Assembly: GCA_013396525.1 (NCBI GenBank)
Contig: VWYX01000722.1
Location: 372,001 to 436,000, forward strand
Source: Chaetorhynchus papuensis
Taxonomy: Eukaryota; Chordata; Aves; Passeriformes; Rhipiduridae
DNA: 64,000 bases
Reading direction: 5' to 3'
In this document: positions 47,756 through 61,458 of the stretch, one piece after another
How positions within the stretch are numbered: the stretch's first letter is position 1
How the letters are laid out: every line of letters starts with the position of its first letter
Translations under genes and position numbers: made by a program
Notes under the pieces: generated by a model
Told to the model about the DNA's origin: nothing
Database searches by the model: none
Seen by the model: only the letters and a program-made list of their open reading frames with translations

Positions 47756-48000
47756 GAGTAGGAAGATCTCTGACAAGGCAGATGTGCCAGAATGGCCTTT
47801 CCCATTCCTCGATTGCCAAAGAACATACAGTCCTGCAAGGCCTCAGCAACTCCTCAGCCAAAGCCTTTGGAATGTTCACTGTGATGCTCACACAGATTCC
47901 TGCGTTTCCCAGCTTGGTAACAATTATTTTCATTTGAATCTTGCTCTTAGAATCACTGGTGGCCCTGTGATAATTATCAGTGTAACCCCATCAGAAGACC
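47756..48000. other. Spacer between two CR1 fragments
   Basis: The roughly 245 bp here do not resemble CR1 to me and are treated as unique sequence separating two independent insertions. Confidence 0.4.
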
Positions 48001-48080
48001 ATGGAATCACAGCATGGCTGGGGTTGGGAGGCACCTCTGAAGGTCAGCTAGTCCCAGCCCCGTGCTGGAGCAGGCAGATG
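48001..48080 (-). mobile_element. CR1 LINE fragment, 3' end only
   Basis: The plus strand reads ATGGAATCACAGCATGGCTG, then GGGTTGGGAGGCACCTCTGA, GGTCAGCTAGTCCCAGCCCC and GTGCTGGAGCAGGCAG. This fits the reverse complement of a CR1 3' tail. It is a minus-strand element of about 80 bp, and its layout differs from the neighbour at 47.7 kb, suggesting a separate insertion. Confidence 0.82.
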
Positions 48081-51000
48081 CTGCAAAAGGCCGGTCAGGG
48101 CAGTGCTATCAGTGTGCTACAGAGCTGCCAGCCCAGCACACCAGGCTTAGTCACAGCAGAGATGAAACAAACCTGCCCGGCCTCCTTCCCTTTGCTCTGT
48201 GCTGATGTTCACAGATAAACCCGTGCGGGAGAAGCTGGAAAGAACTGAATGTCCTGTGGGAGCTCTTATCAAGACCAGGAGTGAACAGCCAATAACCACT
48301 CAGCAAGTCACCTTCTAAGTTTAAAAAGCAGCCTGTTGTTTTAAAGTATGTTAGTCATCAACAAATTGGCTGGGGTGCTCTTCACTCCCTCAGTTTCCCC
48401 TCTCCAGTCTCCCTTTGCTGGGACGAGCCAGCTGTTTGTCCTTAGGGTATTTTATAGACAAGAGCAAAAATCTTTTGCCATTTTTAAGATCTAAATTGTG
48501 TCACCTTGTTTGGAAGGCTGACATGTGTTTGTTCTACCACTGTTTGCTCTGCCTGCTATGAACTGTAACCTCTGGGGACAGGGACTTTTTGTCATGCAGT
48601 ATTTGCCCAGCACCAGCACAACCCTGTTCCTCTGAGCCTCCCTGGCACACCCACAGCAACTCCAGGCTACACAGGATTTGCTTCTGTGACTCTTCACCAC
48701 TGGAAATAGACTCAGCTCCTGGCGGCCAGAACCTGACAGGAAAAGCCCACCACGGTGGCCGATGCAGGGGGTCTCAGGAAACGTCTCTGTGGGACCAGGT
48801 TCTGACCGTGCCCTTCTCTCACCCTTCCCAGCCGTGCACAGAGATGCAGAGACACATTTCCCAATACAACACAGTTGCTTTTTTCTTTCCACAATTCATT
48901 ATTTACAAAGAATAGTGCACATGATCCACGCAGGGTGGATTCATTGAGGCATCTCTTAAAATGTTTATTCTAAACTACAAACCTCACTTTCTGGAATCCA
49001 GCCAAGCTGACCCCAACCAGCAGGCCAGACCCTGCCCCAGTGCCCTGCCCTTGCTTCCAGTATCAGCTCTCTATTCCCAGGATAGCCCATGTTGTTAACA
49101 AGTACTATTATTAATCATCTGCAATTTCAGAAGTACAGATGGCTTGCTTAGCAAATGCAAAACATGGAATTGGCTGGGACAGTAGGAGGTAGATGCTTAA
49201 CAAACATCTCTACCCATAGTTTTTATCACGGTTAATTCTTCAGAGAAGCCTCTCATCAAGGTTGCAATCACTGATCGGGTTTTTAACTTGTCAGTTTGTA
49301 GCGTTTGACTGCAACGTGATTGCGGGATCAACTCCTCCCGGGGAAAATGCCACCACTGCCCTCTCCTGTCCTTTCCTTGTCTCCTGTTTCCGTTCCTTCT
49401 TTTCCCGTTTTTGTTAACGCTGGACCTACAATCTTCTCATGCCTGTGACACAGAAGAATGCCCAGGAAATCTTTTGTGCCCTCTTCTTTGTCCTGTTTCG
49501 AAGCTCTGGAGACAAGAATTGTCTCTGCCCCGTGTTTGTTGTGTGGCACAGAGCACAAAGGTCTTGCCAGGGGCTCCGACTGCCAAGGCAGCGGCAGCAC
49601 AGCCTGCCCAGCTCTGGAAGGGCAATGATACAGAACTGGCAGCATTAGGCTGTTGGTTTTTCTGGTATTTCATACCAATATCTACATCAGAAGACTTCTT
49701 TACTAGATCATGGAAGGACTTTGGGCAAGCCTGTGTACTTTATGGAGCAAGAAGAGCATTCTGAGAGTGACAAGGTTTAATTACCTTCACTGCTGGAAAG
49801 TTGTATATTATTTATTTTTAAAATACCTTTTTTACGTTTGCTTCTAGAATGAAATCTTGTCCTGTCTTTGTCTGCAAAATTGACGTGCCCCAACTATCAC
49901 ATGACTTTGATTGCAAAGATCTACTCAGGGTGGTCAAGCAATTTCTAAAATCCTCCCTTTGAGATGAATTTAGCTTCCAAAATTTGTTTACCAGCTACTG
50001 GATTGTTTTTGTCTTTTCAATCCCCTTTGGAATTATTGCATCCTGGTTTGAGTAAGCCGACATCAGAACAAGACATTGTCTTTAACTAAGAGCATTACTA
50101 ACATGGAATCATTTTCATTTTTCTGGAGGTCTAATGGCTTTGTAGCCCATGAACAACTGTGTAACTTAAAGGGACAGCCTGGCTCTTCAGCCACTCCTGT
50201 TTCCTGATCCCGGGTGTTGAAATTATGTTGTTTTGGGGAGTTTCTTTCTTGATTTTTTTTCTTTCTTTTCTTCTCAGACTTTTTTTTTTTGTGTGCTATG
50301 AAAAGAAGCTCTTCATGAAAAGTTAGAGGAGAACAATCTCTCCTGGCCTTCCTCCAGTTCCTGGAGGTAAAAGCATGACAAGCAGCTTTATTCCATAAAA
50401 CTGACAAATAATCTTTGCCAGATTTTTCCCAATTAGGACCTATCAATCTTTACAACGAAACACTTTATTCACCATAAACAAAGTCCAATTATACCTCCCT
50501 AGGAAAAGGAGGAGCAGGTGCTTCCACAGGCAGAATTTGAGCACGGGAAAGGTGGAAGGGCTTTGGGTTTAACTGCCTTAACTCTTCGCATTCCACAACA
50601 ATGATAACTCGGCTTTGGATAACTGAGCACAGAATCACTGATGGACTTTGATGATCCCCTCACCTAGAACCAGAGAATACCCAAACATCCCTCGTCAGAG
50701 ATTCTCCAAGAGGTTCTGGCACCATTTACAGTTGATAAATACCCATGAAAAGCTGAAAACATAAACGGGGCAGTTACAAAGTTCTGATGCTCCAGGCACC
50801 GCCAAGCTCTTCACCACATATTTGACTCCCCAGTGCCTTCAGGGTGGATGAACCCTCAGAGATGGACTCTCCACCCTCCAGGAATATAACAGTTCTGGAT
50901 GCCACAAGAAAATCAGGGAAACAGACTCCAGAAAGTGGCCACGCTCACGGCTTCTCCTAAAAAGCACCTCCTTTCTTTGTTACCAAAACCACACCACTGG

Positions 51001-52519
51001 ACTGGCCTAGGAGGGAATTTCCTACGCTTGAACATTATATTCTGAGGTTATTTATTAAACACAGAGTATCCAGAGAGCTTTGCATCATAGCTGTCATTTT
51101 TATGTGCAATAGTTCCACTGTGAAATTATTTTTTATTAAGATACATCGTCACAAAACTTTTAGGGACTCTCTTCTGTCACAGAATGTGATTCACCACTCT
51201 ACCCATACAGGCCATGATTCATTTGGGCTGGTTTTTATTATTATGAGTCTTATTTTAGCAATTTGGCTGTATTTAATCCATTTGGATTAGATTTGCCTGC
51301 AAAACTCGTGCATGGGATAACCTGTCACAGAAAACACTCGTTCACCCTTGTGTTGGTGGGGTTGGTTTTTATTTCAGCTTATTGAAAAATTACAGTGCAT
51401 TTTTCCTCACTTTGTATTTTCTACTTGACACATTATAGAAGTAAACATTATGTTGCATGTGCTTTTAAAATAAAATTCTTCTTTTTCTCATTTATATTCA
51501 GAAGGAAAGGCACTTCACTGGAATTGGAATGTGTTCAGTGTTTCTGAGGTGCAAGGCCACAGTCTGGCATTGCACACAGTCCCTGTGGCACTGCAGATTT
51601 GCGTGCTAGCCCTCTACAGCTGGAACCACACATCTGGGAGCCAGAATTAGAACCAGAAGTTAAGCAAGTTGCAGCTTCCCAGATATGTAGCTAGAATTTC
51701 CAAAGTGGCAGGATGTTGTGGTATCTCCCTGAAAGCTGTCCTCACCTTGCCGATGAATTACAGTTCCTGTAATTTTTGGCCACATGGCATCAGAGGATCC
51801 CATGATGTCCAACAGTGTCACCAAGAGAATCGCAGTAGGATAACTCATCTTGGCTTGTGGGGACTCCAAAAAAGCTTGCTAATCACTGTTTTACAGCATG
51901 CATGCCAAAACATCTACTGCAGATGGGATTCGTGTGGCTGGGCTTCTCCTTTTAAGAAACTAAATATAGATTTAAATGCACTGGGTAATGCACTGAGCCA
52001 AAGTAAAAGTGTTCTGAATCAAAAATGGCAAAGCAATTGGGAACATACAGTTGTTCCCACTGATACAGTTGGATTTCTGTTCCTACTGGGCTAGTGAAAG
52101 GAATAGTAAAAGAGAAGTGGTCAGATGCAGGCAGCTCATGCATTGCTTATAGCCTCATGGCAAGGGTTTGCACACATTATAAAGACTGCAGGAGTTGGCA
52201 TTCCTTTCTTCCTTCTTTCTTTTTTTTGGGGTTTTTTTTAATGATAGAAACTAGAAGAGGAAAGGGAAATGATAAATTGTATATTTAATTATTTACTTGC
52301 CTTAGCAAGGGTCTAATAGCCTGGCTTGCCTGGTTCAGAACCTGACTGCTCAGGACAGTTTGTTATAAAAACTGGGCTCTAGAACTGCTTCTCTAACCAC
52401 CACACTGCTGTAACCAGCTGAGAATGGGGCTACGCTGTGTGACACCTCCTCAGGGCTCTGGGCACCAGAAAGACCTGCAGCAGCGCACACTGCCTTTGTC
52501 CAGGCAATAGCAGGAAAAG
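48081..52519. other. Unique non-coding DNA
   Basis: T-rich and pyrimidine-rich pieces occur at 49355-49420 and 50235-50292. The minus-strand frame at 51660-51869 starts with a hydrophobic, leader-like stretch (its second Met is followed by SYPTAILLVTLLDIMGSS) but lacks any recognisable mature domain or splice context. No repeat family was recognised. A CACAGAATCACTGATGG string at about 50629 is too short to call CR1. Confidence 0.42.
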
Positions 52520-52580
52520 ATGCCTGAACTGGAACAGGGATGCCTGAACCGGAACAGGGATGCCTGAACGGGAACGGGAA
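52520..52580. repeat. 20-bp tandem repeat, three copies
   Basis: TGCCTGAAC(T/C/G)GGAAC(A/G)GG recurs at 52521, 52541 and 52561 with an exact 20-bp period and very few differences. A short array with this little divergence suggests a recent or actively changing minisatellite. Confidence 0.92.
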
Positions 52581-55500
52581 TGGAACACCTCAGTAGTTCC
52601 ATCATCTTGACAGTCTCCTTAGGAGCTGGAGCACTTTTCCACCAGGACTTTGAAATCCTTGGCCAGATGTCAGGTTAAGTTAACTGCAGCATCCCAGCTG
52701 TTAAAATCTCAGGCTTCTTAGATTTGGTATTTTTCCTCTGAGGAGTGCTGGTTCCGGGGGTAGCAATGAGATCTGGCAGCTCACCCTCCAGTGTGGGAGC
52801 TGGCACAGGGCAGCGTGTGCCCGCCGCCGCCCCTGAGCACAGCTGCACGAGCTTCTGGCCTCTCCTGCTTCCTCTCCCAGTTTTCAGTGCTCAGATGATT
52901 GTCTCTACTCAGTTCTGAGCAATGATGACCCTCCTGAGGACAGGTCCTGCCTGGGTCAGCTGGGGCTCACTGGCATCAGAGCACAGCAAGTTTCAGACTC
53001 GGAGGTTTTGCTGCTCTTTGTTGCTGGTAGCCCAGCAGAAGCAGCTGCTCTCTCCACAGCCATAGGCAGGGAACAAGCCAGGGAAGTTTATCCCAAACAA
53101 ACCAAGGTTTGCAGTACAGCAACAGAAGCCTCCCTTTCCTTTCCTTTCCCTAAGAAACCAAGCTCAGACTTAATGAGGTTTCCCACTCTCGGCAAAGCAA
53201 GGTGTTTATACCATGGGTGTTCTCATTTTGCACAGAACAATGGCCAGACCATTAGGACTGAAGTGCTGGATGTCCCTTCTCGACATGACGTGGACATTGC
53301 AGAGTGTCACAGAACAGCTTGTGAATAATTCCTACAGACTTCCCAATGAAAACAGAATTCACAAAGAATCTTCTCGCTCTCAAGCACTCCAGGCAAGAGT
53401 GGCATTATTCAGAGAGGAAACATACCCGCAAACCAGACAAAGGATACTGGCTTTAATCCTGCTTATGCCATAAACACCCAGCAGGACTTCAGAGAGATCA
53501 TTTAAATCTAATTTTTATTCAGTTTGCTATGGATTTCTGTGACAGCCAGTATCTGTTTGATTTGTGGCTAGTTTGTGTTTTGTTTGCCTTTAAAAAACAA
53601 GTGACTGGGTCTGAAGAAATCCTGTGGAGGGAGTGAGAAATTGCTTCTTCCCTTGAGGAGCAATTGAGACTGCTTGGGACAGAAGCTTCCCGGGCAGAAG
53701 AAAGAACATGACAGAGAAATGGAGAGAGACAGGCACAGCGAGGAGCTGCGAGCCCACGGCTCCAGCAGTGGGACCCTGAGAGGGACGATTGAGCAAGCAC
53801 CAGGCTCAGAGAGGATGGGAAGAGAGCGGAGGAGCTGCTGCCCAGGCTTGGGCAGGGGAACTTGTTTATTAGTTCTTTTATTTCTATTCTGTCTTAGCTA
53901 ATTTGGAGTTTTCCTCATTGAAAAGGTTAAGCATTTTAATTTCTATTCTAACACGATTTGACTTTTTTAGATTTGCTTTGTTCTGGCTAGTCTGGGTCAC
54001 TTGGTAACGAGTTCAAAGAAGTTGCCACATTTTAGAGAATAACTCGAAGGATTCATTGGTGCTTGAGTGATGTCTCAGTCCTGCAGATGCAAGAGCCTGA
54101 CTTCTCTGGCCTCGGCCTCTTGCTGGCAGGAGTACAAACTCAGAATGCTGTTCCTTCTAAGAAGTATTCGTTTGTATCATGATAAGAGTCTTCAGTTTTA
54201 ATTTCTTTTCTCTGGAACTGTTGATTTTTGGTGCTGGTTTCAATTACTGAGATGACATGAAAAAGCTGCAATAAATTTCTGACAGAGCTGAGTGGAAGTG
54301 AGGACGAGGTCTGGGCTTTTCAAAGCCTTCCCTCCCTGCTCAGTTCTCCCTTGGTCTAGAAGCTGACTGAGAGACTTGCACTCAAATGGCCTGGAGCAGC
54401 CAGCTATGGCTGTCTTGTTTCCCTCAGTGGCAGAGGGCATCATGTTGAAAGACTCAACATAATTTTACAATCCAGACCAAGAAATGAAGCATTTGAAGAC
54501 CAGATCTCCAGCTGACGTTAACAAGTGACTGCGGGCACTGAGGAGAAGCAGCGCCTGCTCAGGGGGATGGAACTAAATCCAGCGAGGTGATTCAGCTCTC
54601 CTTTTGCAATTGCTGCGTCAGATCCCACGGTCAGGCTCCCCGGTGGCCCTATGGGTTATTCCCTACACAATTTCTGGAACACTTTTCCTTGGTTCTACAT
54701 TATTATGTAGAAATCCACCACAGCTTTCTTACAGAACGCAGTAAGACACAGTCTAGTTTATGCCACAGTTAAATAATGAAAGTAACTCGAAGTTCACATT
54801 ATGCTTACAAGAAAAGTCCATTGTGCTATTCACACATCTGATATAAGTCCTGTTACAATGTTTTTCAGGTGCTTGTTTAAAGACTGCCCTCTGTGAACCA
54901 GTATACAATGAAGCACTATGAAATACCAGCAGGTTAGAAACTGCACAGAGAGCTGCTGCACCAGCTGCCTCAGATGCTTGAAAATTGCTCAGTTTTCAAA
55001 AAACAAAGTCTCATTTTTCCTGCAGCACACAGTGCAGTAATTTCCTCCTCCAGCTTTCCATGGAATTCTTGTAAACTTTTAGCTTTATAAAGTTCTTTTT
55101 CCAGCATAGCAAGCATTAGGGTGAACTTGTTAGAACAATCGGGCTTGTCTTGCCAATCAGTATGAAGACAGCATCAAAAATTCTAGCTCCTCAAATTTGC
55201 AAATATTTTTACAACACGAGAAGCAAAATCAGAGTGTAACTTCTAAAGAAATGACCTGAGGAGAATTCCCTATCTTCACAAGAATCTTATCATGGCATTC
55301 ACTACATTCCAGGTTTTTACACCACAAATGACCTGAGCTGATATTTAGAATATTTGACTCTTTATTCAGCAGCAGCCCTATTAAATGCAGCAGTGTCAAC
55401 AAACATGGCAGCCTGCCCACAGCAGGAAGGAGGACACTGTAATTTCAAATTCACAGACAAAGCAGCTGTTCACGGTCAATACCAATCTCTCCAGAGAAAT

Positions 55501-57350
55501 ACACTTCACCCCTTGCTTTCTGATCAGAGGTGTCTTGGATTCTTTATTCTTTTATTCAAGATGGAAGCAAAAATCAAACCCACCTTGATAAACTGGAAAA
55601 TGAGCATTGGATAAAATTAGAGCAACTTCTGTTTATTCTTTTATTTCTCTCAAACACCTTCAAATGTGGGCTTGATCCCGTTGCACAAAAGGGAATGTTG
55701 AGACTGTCTGACAGGTGCTTTTGCCTGTAACTCCTTCTTGCCTGTCTGTGTTCCCCGGGAGCCACCTACACACATCCTCCCCGCCAGCAGGTGAGCTGGA
55801 AAGGTGTGTCTGAGTCCCTGCCACCGCTGTGACTCAGTGCAAGCTCTGCAGATGGAAATCCCACCAGAGCAGTGAAACAGCCCTTGCTGTCAGCACAGCA
55901 ATTAGCCTGTCAGGATTCTGATGTCTAATGCTTCTACATGATCATTAACTCTTTTGGTTCCTCCTTGCATAAAATCTAAATGTTACTGTGAGCAGTAAAG
56001 CACCACAGGAAACTTTACTAGCCCAGATACAATAATTTTAATTTCAGGGCATTGCTTTCCCCTGACTACAGGCTGCTGTTACCTGGTTCACCTTCTAATT
56101 CGTATTCCATTTCCCCTGCAGTTTAACAGACAAGGAGTCCTCAGGCTCCTTCACAGTGAACTTTTCGGAAAAACTGTTTTGTGGTTTAGATTAAGGGAAC
56201 AAAAAACCATGAGAAAACAAACAGACCTGTATAAGGGGACAGCATACATTTGATACACATTTAACATGCTACATTAAATGGAAGTTACTGACCAGTCTTG
56301 GATCATGATACATTTATTAGGTACAAACAGGAAAAAAGTTTTCTGTCCCAAAAGAGTTCCTGGCATAAAGCACAGCACCCAGCATACGGTCTCTCTGTGA
56401 CCCACATGGACAATTCATTTTGTGGGCTGGGAATTTCCGTGGCAGTGGCAGACTCCTCCTGGCCACAAGGTTTCCCAGGTGCTTTCAGAGCTCAGATGGA
56501 GCTGAGAGTGTTCCCTACCAGCACACGGGCAGTACAGCTGCTCTGTAAAAACATGCACAACAAATTGGGCACCTCAGACACATCACCCACTTTGTAACTC
56601 CTGACCCAGGGACTGTCACATGATGGAAAAGTCGTGGGACAGAGTCTGGCTCTGCCACCAGACTAAGGACACAGATCCCTAAGCAGAGCCCTGAGCTTTA
56701 GCTCCCCAGTGAGCCAAGGAAGAGCTCTGCCTCACAGCACGGTGGCAGCTGAGGGAACACTGACCACAGTGAGGGCAGTGAGAAAAAGGTGCCACCCTCT
56801 GTTCTGCAGTTGCTAAGAAGTCTGAAAAAGAAACACGCATTTTTGCCTTACATAAAAACACCCCTAAATCTCGGAGTTTGGCTTTTTTGGTTCTTTTTAT
56901 TCCTAAATATCTGGACTAAAGTGTCCATTTAGAGATGAAATCTCAGCTCTGCAATTTCAAGTGATGCATACATAGCCAACCTGTGGGAAAGGAGGCTATG
57001 TGAGAGGAGTAGAGCATCAGGGGGAGTAGCAGGAGCATCCTATGCGGCTGCACAATCATCATCCATCAGGGAGTGGAGGGGACCAGCACTGCACTCCTCC
57101 TGGAGAAGGGAAATGGAGCAGGTTCCATTCACAGCCGGGTCTGGTGCAGCACTCTGCTCCGTGTCAAGTGGAGCAGGAGGAACTTGCACTTGTGCTTTAT
57201 CCATCCCAGCTGAGAAGTGGAATGCACGGATTGTACAGCACAGGGAAGATAAACACCGAGAGCAAACATTCCCCCCTCAGCTCTGTCCCTCTGTCAGCCA
57301 GCAGGTTCCATGAAACACCTCAGTCAGCGTGTCACAAAGATAAACAGGCA
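52581..57350. other. Unique non-coding DNA
   Basis: A short (TTTCC)n run lies at about 53133-53150. No repeat family, RNA gene or supported exon. Open frames of 60-106 codons are scattered on both strands without domains. AT-rich parts occur at 53900-54000 and 54780-55350. Confidence 0.42.
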
Positions 57351-57420
57351 TTTTAGAGCCTGATCCAACAGGATTTATCCCAGTAAGTATTCATTACTGC
57401 CCTTCTGTAACAGATCAGGA
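57351..57420. repeat. Possible remnant of an old amniote repeat
   Basis: GAGCCTGATCCAACAGG and TCCCAGTAAGTATTCATTACT resemble pieces of the same 'gggcctgatcc...' palindromic family suspected at 39.1 kb. The match is weak and from memory. Confidence 0.2.
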
Positions 57421-57778
57421 CAATACCTTTCATTCTGGAAATATTTCAGATCAAAAAGTCGAAGCACCAAAGCTGATCCTCAGCCAGAGTGAGAAAACAT
57501 TGCTGCAGTAAAGTCAATTGCGCTAAACCATTGGCCTGGTGGAAAATCTGGCCAGAGCAAACCTACAGCTGAATAAGAAGATTGTTTTTCTATACAAGCT
57601 CTCAGAAGACTGAGCTCACGATCTTTTTCTAATAGAAAGAAATAATAGTTAAGGACCCACTTGCAAAATGAAACACAGACTGATGAGCTGTTCTGTGGAG
57701 GTGGAACAGACCTTCGTGTCTGATTTCTGACCTTCACTTTCACTGCCTTCACTTCATGAAGTGCTGCTTCTTCCTTAA

Positions 57779-57779
57779 A

Positions 57780-57810
<31 letters not shown>

Positions 57811-57811
57811 A
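57779..57811. repeat. Compound (TA)n(CA)n microsatellite
   Basis: About 11 TA units pass directly into about four CA units. The tract lies in otherwise unique DNA and would be expected to vary in length. Confidence 0.95.
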
Positions 57812-60800
57812 CAGTTTATAAGTCATATGGGCACAGCTCTGCTTCAGCAGGCTGGGGAACAGATCTGGGTCCTGCCAACCAGCCTTTTTGTTCCTTTGAG
57901 CACTCTCCCAGTGCTCCTGAGTTGAGAGAATGTGATTCCTTCATGTCTGCTCTACTTTCATCATTAATCTCCTGGATATATTTACTGTTGACTCAGCCTT
58001 ATATTTATCTTATTAAACATAGAGACCTATTTCTAAATTTAGACCTTCCCTCAAGCTGTTTTACTCCCTTAGAAACTCCATTCTTCTTTTTAAATCCTGG
58101 CAAGACCTCTCAATAACTCTTCTCTCTGACTTCATGCTGGGAATTTTCTACTGTTGCATTGCAACCAAGTTTATTGTTTGCACAACAGCAATAGATGTGC
58201 GTGTCAACAACCATAAACTCCAGGTGATAACATCTTTGCATTTCCACAGGTTCCCTACCAACACGGAGTGTTTGCCCACTGCCCTGAGCCCCGCTGGGTT
58301 GTCAGCCCAGCCGTGAGTCCATCCCCTGAGGCTGCTCAGCGTTTCTGTGCCCCTGGGCTTGCCCTGCAGCTGCCACCCGAATTCAGCTCAGACCTGCTGG
58401 CCACTGATCACAGAGCACAGAGCAAACGCAGGAATTGTACTCCTGGCACCTTCTTTGGGACTGTCTGCTCACTGGCAAGGCTTGGATTTGGTGTAACTAT
58501 TTCGGAGATCATGTTTCTTTGTGGGAAACTCTGGGATTCTTGGTCCTTGGGCCTGATGCTGCTGTGGCACTGGGACATAACATGACATAATATGATTTTC
58601 CACACATTTTGCTCGTGGGATGAACAATATTTGCACTTTCTAAGCTATTTCCTATGGCACACATGCCAGACCACCACGGATGCTCCAGGATGAAGCCTTA
58701 AAAAGGTCCTGTGCTTCAGAAAGAGTGGAGCATACTGGACACCAAAGAACCAGTGTGGTTACAGCAGGGCCAGATCCTGACTGCAGGAACTTTCACTGAG
58801 ACCAAACCTCACTCATGAAGCTGAAATAGCTGTACCTTGGGATTTGGTGCAATTATGCACTGAGAAAAACAACATTCCAGGAGTCTGAAGTTGAACATTT
58901 TGAACTTTGGGAGACGGAGAAGCTGAAATGTGGGTGTATAACTAAATTCAGTGTCACTACTGAAAGCTGCAGAAGGCTGGGAATTGACACAGGGCTGCCC
59001 ACTCCATAACTGTTCCCTGGTTCCTGGTTTATTCCTTGTCTCAGTTTGAAGGCAACACCTTCCACCTCTGTGCCAGGACTGAGCCAGTCCACGATGGATG
59101 CCATGCCTGAAATGAAGGAACCCTCTGTTCTCTCTGTCTCCGATGAAAAAGGGATCAACAGCCCTAACCAGTAACACTGAAAACTATGATCACAGTTAAA
59201 TTTAAATAAGATGTCTTATAGCACAATCTCAAGCATCCATTCATCCTTGTTTGAACCAACTGTAGGTAAACAATTGTAGTATTTGGTGGGGAGCTGCAAG
59301 GAGAAGGAAAAACAAAAACCAAAACTAAAAAGCTAAAACCGAAGAGGTTTTTTTAAACAGCAATTTATAAGCACAAATTCTAATTAATAAGAACCACAGA
59401 AAGCCTGAAGGAAAGGGCAAGGCAAATCCAACTGCTCCCAAAAGAATGAGAAAAAATCCATAGAATGCAGAGTGTCAGGTCTGGCTTTTGATTACATTTG
59501 CTGTTCTTGTTGTTTGCATCAGCTTATTTTTAATTGCTGGTTGCTGTGTTACTGCGGCTTCAATGTGATTTCCCACAAACCAGGATTTCACCTAAAAGGC
59601 TTTTTAGCCAGGTGAAGCAGAAGGAATTCTATTAGGGAAGGCAGGAAGGGAACTATACAGTTTTAAGGAAATATGCTTTCAGTAATTAAAGACAAATTAA
59701 GTATAATTTGTGTGTTTGTAAACGAGATGTTAAATAATATAAATCTGAACTGTCTGAACCCATGTGTGTAATAAGAAAGCCAGAGATGAGGGCTTTGGAG
59801 TGTTGGGAACTGTAGATATACATCACACAGATACCCATGTGTGTATATTTGCCACATGTATTTAAGCACACACACCATGACAGAAACTGGCGCTACTTTT
59901 TATTCTTTTATGTTGCCTTAAATGCAGCTTCAAGTGGTAACAAAGAACAGAGTGGATCATACTGAAATATAGATAAATGAGAACAGAATATTGCTTTGAA
60001 TCTCTGTTGCTTGTGATGGCTTTTAACACCAGCCTAAAGGCAGTAAAACAAAAAATTATCCATTGCATCAGAATGTCTGCTTATACTCTCTCCATTATTA
60101 CAGGTGAATTTTCAGGAGTGACAGGAATTACAAAAGCAATTGTCAAAAAGATACAAACAATACTCAGATTCCAAGCAGTTACAAGAATGATGCAAAACTA
60201 GGAAATCACTTTTGTTCAGCTTCCAGTTTTGATCTACCTACCTTTTGATTTTTAAAATCCACCCCCTCACCCTTCCAAGTTTTGCATCCCATTTCATACT
60301 GTCACCCCCCAAGGAGATTTTTCCATCCCTTTTCCTATTGTTGGCCCCCCAGGAAATGCAGAGGGAAGGCAATATTATTCTGCAGGTGCTTATTCACACC
60401 TCTGTCTGCTTCTGAATCTCCAAATCAATTCCAGCTTTGCATTTTCCCAGCGAATCAGTTCTGCTGTATCCCATCACATGCTACTCTTCCCACAGGTTTT
60501 CTGTCCTTTGGTTCCACTAATCCTCTCCACAGCAAGTGCTGCAATGAGGATGAACACAAAAAGCGACCCCATAAAGTCTCAGAAGCAGGGAAGGGGAGAA
60601 GGAACCTTGCCCTGGATTCTGTTCTCCCTTTCTCTTTTTGTAAGAAAGTTCCCTGATGGGATGTTCCTGAAGGAATGCCTGCCTTCTCATTAAGCTGAGA
60701 GTTTACCCCCAGGTAGGCCTGATCTATTCCAGAGGGATAGCTTCTAACATGACAAGTCCTGACTAGGTCCAGCCACTCACAAAACAAGACAGTAAATCAT

Positions 60801-61227
60801 CAGCATTTACAGCCGCGCTGTCATTCCCTGGGCAAGGACGCTGCGGATCATAAACCGCCCTGCTGGAATCACAAACCACCACTTATATCCCAGATACTGA
60901 ACCAACACAGCAACCCCAGAAATGTCAATATCACCGTTTCTATCAACATAAATAAGCGATGCTTACAGGAACAAAAGTTAAATAAGCGATGTTAAAAATA
61001 ATTGAATTGACTAAAGAATGCAACCAGATGAGGAATGAAGACACAGCACACATGACTCAAAGCTGATGGAAACAAATTAGTCAAACGAATGCTTGCCAGT
61101 GGTATTCACCCAGCTCTTGGCCAGATACCTCACGATTTTGTTCTGTTTGGCAATGTTTTAGTGTTTCTCTGAACGTGATCCCTCAGCAGTGTCCAGCTGG
61201 TTCTTGGACATGAACTGCTCTTTCAGT
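57812..61227. other. Unique non-coding DNA
   Basis: A 'GGGCCAGATCCTGACTG' string at about 58767 resembles the edge of old amniote repeats but is too short to call. A 13-base string (ACCCATGTGTGTA) occurs twice at about 59758 and 59832. An A-rich piece lies at 59305-59335. No supported exon or RNA gene. Confidence 0.42.
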
Positions 61228-61458
61228 TCAGACTCCATCCTGCACGAGATCTGTCCAACATGGGATGAACACAGCAAGGGCACAATCAAACTCCTTGGTC
61301 ACCCACATGGCCAGTGAGGGAGAGATTGGCCTCTCCACCATGTAAATGTAGAAACCAGCAGAAACCCTCATGTTTCCTATAAGAAATCCAGTCTTCATGA
61401 AGGAAAGGAAATGCTTAGAGTCAGCTTTACAACTCCAGTTACAGAAGGTAAAGAACAA
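61228..61458 (-). other. Unrecognised 76-codon open frame, possible eroded coding remnant
   Basis: The minus strand is open for 76 codons. The translation has a protein-like middle (containing GFYIYMVERPISPSLAMWV) with two moderately hydrophobic stretches, in DNA that is not GC-rich. I do not recognise the family. Downstream in the same direction (plus coordinates 61227 towards 61090) the frame is broken by stops, but another frame stays open for about 30 codons. That could mean an old retrocopy with frameshifts, or pure chance. No poly-A tail or target duplication is visible. Confidence 0.15.

Noticed and set aside
50625..50700. CACAGAATCACTGATGG string resembling a CR1 3' end
   Set aside because: Only the first dozen bases fit; the following sequence lacks the GGTTGGAA...GATCATC body.
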